Below, piece after piece: positions 58,560-64,000 of a stretch of 64,000 bases of DNA. Below the pieces are notes generated by a model. That model made no database searches. It was not told the origin of the DNA and worked only from the letters and a program-made list of their open reading frames with translations. Numbering within the stretch: position 1 is the stretch's first letter; every line of letters begins with the position of its first letter. Location: assembly GCA_959347315.1 (NCBI GenBank), contig OY365815.1, forward strand, positions 18,593,014 to 18,657,013, given 5' to 3'. The position numbers and the translations under genes were made by a program. Source of the DNA: Bimastos eiseni (Eukaryota > Annelida > Clitellata > Crassiclitellata > Lumbricidae).

Positions 58560-61200
58560 ACCTCTAGTGACAGCCGCTCTCGCGGTCAGGCCGGTGCTGC
58601 TTTTCGCTGATCTGGTGGGGTGGGCCCCTCTGCCGTCGATCGCAAGACGGACCGTGCCCTGATCGTAGGAGTCAGCAGGCTGACAGAGAAAGACCGATCG
58701 TGAGAAATGCTCACAGGTCTGGGTACCGTTCGAGAGTGCGTAAAGACCCGATCGAGAGAAATAAATGAATGAATGACAGTTCTGTTCGGAAATACGGGGA
58801 AGATGGTGACCCCGTTGGTGGCCGTGAGTGATACAGACTGGGTGAGTCCCAGAAGGGACCGACGCAGATATCGAGAGAGGCCTAGGCGGCCGACAGAGAG
58901 ATAGACTGGGAAAAATCCCCGACCGTGCAGGCCGTGGGAGTTCTAGTGGCCGAGAAATATTCTTGTTGGCTATCTAGATCGGTCATAGTTACTCCTCACG
59001 AATACCAGCAGGTTGTCGGATACGTGACCCCGTCGGTGGCCGTGAGAAATAGAGATCGGGTAAAGCCCCGAGCAACCGAACGCTATATCGAGACAGATTA
59101 TGGCGACTGTTGAGACACTTTACGGGAAGAATTCCCCAGTGTACACGTTGGTTAAAAGACGGGGAGGGCGACCCCGTGAAGCCGTTGGAAACAGACTGAG
59201 AGCTACCGAAGAAGCCGTTGACAAATACTGGAAAACATGAATATATTCGATAAATACGGGGAGGGTGACCCCATTGGTGCGTTCGATACAGGGAAAGTTC
59301 CCTTTGGCGCCGAAAACCTGATCAATTGCGGGCGTCTCTGCGTATTCTTTTCCATTTACGGTTTTCCGTAAATATCTATACTTGGCTACCTAGCGTGGTC
59401 ATACTTACTCCTCCCGTTTACCAGCAATCTGTTGATTTGCGTTTCTGATCGCAATGTCTTAGGTCGCGGTTTCCCCGCGTATCTTTACTCGAGTTACTAA
59501 ACGTAATATCTGTACTTGCGGTGTCCCCACAGTATGTCTTCTTTATTGTCTTACGGTCTTTCGGTAAATCTTCTTGTTGGCTACTTATGTCGGTCACACT
59601 TACTCCTCTCGTTTTCCAGAAATCTATTCACTTGTGTGTCTAGTTGCAATATCTGGGCTCGCGGTTTCCCCGCGACGCGTCTACTAATTTCTTCTTGTAG
59701 ATCTAACTACATAATTTCTTTTCGAGGACTTCCTCGAAAGATCTGCCAGTGGTTCGTTCCAGTGTATAAGAGACAGAGTACAATTGCTTCAGAGAAAGCG
59801 ATTATAATAATACAGGTGTGTGAAACATAGAGGTAACGTGGTGACACTTACCTCAGGTGCCTGTGAGAGAATCGAGTCTGAGAAACGAGAGTTGGTGCAT
59901 TACCGTTGGTCAGAGCTCTAGGTGACGAGTATCTAGATGATCCTACCATGGGAGGAATAAGCGCAGTCGATGAGAGTTACAGACATGTGAGAGTCTGGGT
60001 GATCGGATACTAAAGTATATGACAGATGCAAGCAGGCCGAGAAATATACTTGTTGGCTACCTAGTTCGGTCATAGCTACTCCTGCCAGTTGCCGCAGGTT
60101 GTCGGAGACATGAAAATTCGGGTGGCCGCAAGAGATACAAGCCGAGTAGATTCCCGCAGTAGCAGCTGTACAAACCGAGAGAGCTGCCGGTGAAGCGTTG
60201 GCACATACGGGGAAAGTTCCCCATTGGATACGTTCGATAGAAATATCGGGGAAATTCCCGAAAGACCCGCTGGAATAACACGTAGAGGGTGAACACGTTA
60301 GAAGAGCACGTGACAAACAAGAGAAAACACTGGTGCCGACTAATACCTTCAGGTTACAAGTAAGGTAACTCTTCTTGATGGCTTTATGGTCGTTCGATAG
60401 GTACTCTTGTTTGTTACCTACGTTGGTCATAGTTACTCCTCCCGGTTTCCCGAGTATCAGAATATATTACGGTGTCGGCGGACAATTACCAACGCAGAGG
60501 ACGGTCAATCGTGTGCATAATAACTTATGCGTGTGAGGCCGGTATGCCGCACACGGAAATTGACCAAGAAGCACGTGAAAGTCGAAAACCCAGGTTAGAG
60601 ATAACAAGTAGACCAGTAGACGAAGAATTGATTGATGCGTAAATATTACTGTTGGCTACCTACGTTGGTCATAGATACTCCTTACGTTTTCCCGAAGTGT
60701 ATCTACTTGCGTGTCTGATCGAAGTGATCGATACGAGTACGTTTGGGTAATCGGGTACCCAGGTGAATACATGGTTGTTTGTCGTCACACACAGTTCTGA
60801 GAACTGACTAAAGTGCGAGGTCGGGCCCCCTCGTGCGTAGGTCGGATCGAAGATCTGTGTGCAGATAGCGAAGGTTATAGACAGAAAACCTTCACTATCA
60901 GTGTCCGTGAATACCATGCCAGTGTCATTTTTATCGAAGCAGAATATATCAGTGTTGGTGGGTAACTGCTGACACAGAGGACGGGAACTTAGTTCGTCAA
61001 TTGTGCATGACAAAATATACTTGTGCGGCCGTTTATGCCATATACGGAAATAGACCGAGAAAGATACGTGTTGAGCAGAAGGCGTGATAGATAAGTGTCG
61101 GAGATGACATGACTAAGAGCTGTGCGACTTGTAGTGTCTAGGACGACCGAGTTTAAAGAGTTGAGAACAGTAATGTCTAGGAGTACAAGACGTTGAATTT
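58560..61200. other. Hairpin-rich block with a six-copy dispersed element
   Basis: Unlike the rest of the window, this stretch is GC-balanced and packed with short perfect inverted repeats. Examples: TTTACGG-TTTT-CCGTAAA (59355-59372), TTTCGAGG-ACTT-CCTCGAAA (59720-59739), CGCGG/CCGCG (59465-59479), TCGCGG/CCGCGA (59659-59675), GGGGAA-AG-TTCCCC (60209-60222), GCATAA/TTATGC (60515-60530), CAGTTCT-G-AGAACTG (60792-60806). A roughly 50-bp element, consensus TTGTTGGCTACCTA then GGTCATAGTTACTCCT, recurs at 58961, 59379, 59571, 60049, 60404 and 60647, always plus. No open frame is convincing. It could be a structured non-coding RNA locus or the long leader/LTR of a retroelement whose ORF remnant follows at 61227. 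Confidence 0.6.
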
Positions 61201-61226
61201 AGCTACCGATAATTGTATAGGCCGAA

Positions 61227-61763
61227 ATGGCTTATGAACTTGTTTCAAATATGTCTGAACCTCGTAACTTAAGAGAACGTTTGGTGTCCCTATTTGGCGA
61301 TAGTTTCAGAGTCACAAGTTGCTGAACGGTACGACATCAGGTAGAGGAAAACGAGGCTAGTAGCTTGGAAGGTATGCAAGGCGAGGAAGACTCCTGCCGG
61401 TATGATTATGAACCCTGTTTTGAGTACGGCCATCCTCAGAACGTTGCCCATCCGGCGACCGCGGAATAGGCAGAGTCAGACCTCGTGACTAATTCAAACA
61501 GTGTTATCTTTCTTGGAGAAGAGGCCCATCTTTAATCTTTACTGGTGAGAGCGAACATCCTGGTAGATATAGAGAGTAACCATTTGGCATTGAGATTTGA
61601 TAAGAAAGTGACTCGGGTGACTCCAGGCGTGTCAGCGAGCTGGGGTCGACACCGTCCGTTAGCGCTAGGCAGGCGCTCGGGCGGCAGAACGCCACACAAT
61701 TATGGCGCTTATCTTCAGCCCTGCATGAGTAAATTCATGACTATAGGCCTATATAATTGGTGA
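61227..61763 (+). pseudogene. Frame with three internal stops, possible element ORF
   Basis: One frame runs 179 codons from ATG 61227 to the stop after 61760, interrupted by TGA (61323), TAG (61467) and TAA (61533). The pieces look coding: MSEPRNLRERLVSLFGDSF; an acidic stretch EENEASSLEGMQGEEDS then CRYDYEPCFEYGHP; LLVRANILVDIESNHLALRF. No family recognised. Directly downstream of the hairpin block, it may be the decayed N-terminal (gag-like) ORF of the same element. One of each stop codon argues against programmed readthrough. Confidence 0.4.
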
Positions 61764-62640
61764 TAACAGATAGACCTAGTCGTGTCTGTCTGTGCCTGCT
61801 TGTGTCTATACAAGTGAAGTCATAATTTGTCCTTCACAGAAAATATAGACAGCTGCGCAGTCTTCTGTAATTTAAATGCCGCAACGCATTATAGTGCAAC
61901 AATTCGTCATATACAACTGCATATAACTATGTTTGCAATAAAATATGCTCGCCAGCTTGGCCCAAGAGTCTGGAATAATATTCCAGAAATATAAAATATT
62001 CACGAGTTTAGGAAAAAACTACGTGCTCATATGTCAAATAATTTTGCCTAACTAATGACTGGGTCTGTGGCTGCAACGACTGACCGACCAACGACTGATT
62101 TATCTCCGCTGATTCAACCCTATTGACGTTCCTATAACTACATAGTATGAATGGCTAAGATGTCCATTTTGAGTGTCCCTTTTGAGTGTTCTTTTTGAGT
62201 TTCTTTTTGAATTAAGTTATTTTAAATTTGTTTTGTACAATTGCATAGGGCCGATAACTATGTCTATATGCTATTTGCTTCTTCTTGTCTGTTAAGTACG
62301 TTGTACCTTATTTAGGCTACTAGATAAAATCGTTGACCTTATTCCTCTCTGTCTAACTACCAGGTGTAAAGAGTTTGGCACTACAGGGCCTAGGTCCTTC
62401 TTGGGGATTATCCTCCCTGTTGATCTTTTTTGAACATTTTGTTTTGATTCTACATATCTGTAAGTTGAGGTCAATAAAAAGAATTTGTCATTGTCAGTGT
62501 CCTTCAGTCATTATGCATAATGTAGACTACTTTCATAGGTTTACTGAACTGAAGCACTTATAGACAAGACTACAAACATAGCATGAGCTCTATACGTGGA
62601 AGTGGAACCACTTACAGTCTCGCGTCAGTTATATACGTAC
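61764..62640. other. Intergenic, nothing recognised
   Basis: AT-rich. GTGTCCCTTTTGAGTGTTCTTTTTGAGT at 62173-62200 is a short internal repeat. No gene seen. Confidence 0.5.
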
Positions 62641-62809
62641 TTACCTACTGACTTATATTGATACTAACATAAGTGTAAGTGCTTGTATTATGACTACTAC
62701 TGCTCCTCGGTTGCAATCTTGAAGTTGCGTATGCATAAACACAACAACCAAGCAAAAGGCAAAAATCAGGAACACATACACAACATTCATACGCAAATAA
62801 ATAATACGA

Positions 62810-63110
62810 TACACGGATGCATGCATGCATTGACACATACATGCATTGACACATACATGCATAACATACATACATAAACATACATAAATACATACACACA
62901 TACATAAAATCCTAAATACATGCATGATGCACACTCGCACCTATAGGCATACGCACATACATACACACATTATACACAAAAATACATTTATGGATGCATA
63001 TATGCACGAACAATCGTACATACCTAGATAATAACATGCACACATACTTACACGCATTTTATGCACGCATCAGCCCACATGCACACATGCATGCATACAT
63101 AGACGGGCAT
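62810..63110. repeat. (CATACATG)n-type microsatellite
   Basis: Imperfect ACATACATGCAT / CACACATAC units for about 300 bp, interrupted near 62935-63040. Both strands give spurious open frames. Confidence 0.8.
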
Positions 63111-63347
63111 TTATGTGGGAATAAATTGACAATTATTGCTGATAATTACACCAACCGTAGTTATTTTGCACGCTGAACCATAATTTTTATTATCAAAGGA
63201 TGAGTTGAGAAGATGTAAATGCAACAATTAAATTACATCCTTGTTCTCTAAAGTATACCCAACTGCTGACTGCTGCTATTACCTACCATATGCCTTGACT
63301 GCAGCTGCGTTGCTTCTACATTTTTACACAATATTGACATAATATTA

Positions 63348-63370
63348 GATATATATATATATATATATAA
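63348..63370. repeat. (TA)n microsatellite
   Basis: About eleven TA units. Flanking sequence to the window end contains no recognised gene, only AT-rich (ATT)n at 63666-63726. Confidence 0.85.
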
Positions 63371-64000
63371 TTGTAGATATTTATAATGCACCTGTCGAAT
63401 CAGAATGGGTTGTCCGTGTGAGCCAAAATTCACGTGAGTGCTCAATTGGTCAAGACGGTTTTTCCAAGTCTTTGGCCACATTGACTTAGCCTATATAAAA
63501 AGGCACAACAACATTTACCTTAAACTTGTGCTGACATATTATAGACATATTATAGAGGTAAGTTCAAGCGTTCAGGCACGAATAATGTTTTATTTGTTAC
63601 CATGGTAGGCCTACAACGATTTTGAATTCCATGACATTTTTACGACTGCTATGATTCATTTTTGGTAGCAATAAAAATAATTATTATTACAATAAAAATA
63701 ATAGTGTTAATAATAATTATTATTGTTTTGGTTAAGGCCTAATTTCAAACTGACAAGCCACAGTAGGCCTATGATTGCAAATATAGTGGACCTTATGAAC
63801 ACACGAACAAGTTATTACAGGAGACGAATTTATCTTTCGGCTACCCTTGCAAGTCGCCCATTGCGCTATTGCCCACATCACAATTTGATTACTGATTTTG
63901 GGAATTTGTTCTAGTCAACTTTGGTTGCAATCGCTTAAGAAGCGTTTACAAAATTACTAAACTCAATGAATGCACCTCCATTGCTCGTCTGCTGTCTTTC

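Noticed and set aside
59933..60430. 165-codon minus-strand Cys-rich ORF as a gene
   Set aside because: It lies wholly inside the hairpin and repeat block, crosses two copies of the dispersed element, shows no motif or splice context, and other frames there are similarly open in short runs.
58560..61200. rRNA, 5S, U1 or other known RNA gene in the hairpin block
   Set aside because: Short similarities such as CTTACCT-like strings occur, but no conserved core of any rRNA or snRNA that I know is present.

Overview
This window is invertebrate animal nuclear DNA. Genes are split into short exons by AT-rich introns, the splice sites are GT-AG, and the intergenic and intronic space is full of microsatellites, decayed LINEs, tRNA-derived SINEs and MITEs. 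The conserved genes (an animal-type selenoprotein W, MBIP, a bifunctional PFKFB enzyme, BPNT1) and the very frequent palindrome AGGCCT/TAGGCCTA fit a marine invertebrate. A sponge or another early-branching animal is possible, but I cannot fix the taxon from sequence alone. No gene here corresponds to a single long ORF. I assembled the gene models by hand from splice sites, phase and family alignment recalled from memory.

Layout. 1-4.5 kb: intergenic, with LINE debris. 4570-13421 (+): a seven-exon secreted or surface protein with a signal peptide, three Ig domains, a Thr/Ser/Pro mucin-like stalk and an avidin-like C-terminal domain. Its introns hold a SINE, a MITE, LINE copies including one uninterrupted reverse-transcriptase ORF (10091-10996, -), and a pure (GTCA)25 tract starting exactly at a splice donor. 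14.5-16.8 kb: repeats. 16872-29943 (-): 6-phosphofructo-2-kinase/fructose-2,6-bisphosphatase, twelve well-supported exons plus a probable first exon. 29.9-31.0 kb: divergent promoter region with three ATTGG (inverted CCAAT) boxes. 31058-35175 (+): selenoprotein W, whose Cys-x-x-Sec motif lies at and within a 25-nt micro-exon containing an in-frame TGA. 37693-44501 (+): MBIP, an ATAC-complex subunit, eight exons. 46999-53373 (+): BPNT1, 3'(2'),5'-bisphosphate nucleotidase, seven exons, first intron apparently GC-AG. 54322-54746: a hAT-type MITE with an 8-bp target duplication. 58.5-61.8 kb: an unusual block with a TATA box, about 2.6 kb of dense perfect short hairpins, six dispersed copies of a roughly 50-bp element, and a reading frame interrupted by three stops. 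62-64 kb: microsatellites and nothing recognisable.

The genes are separate housekeeping functions and do not form a pathway. The most distinctive items are the Ig/mucin/avidin-like protein whose biotin pocket looks degenerate, the selenoprotein W micro-exon, tandem repeats anchored on splice sites in three genes, and the hairpin-rich block at 58.5-61.2 kb.
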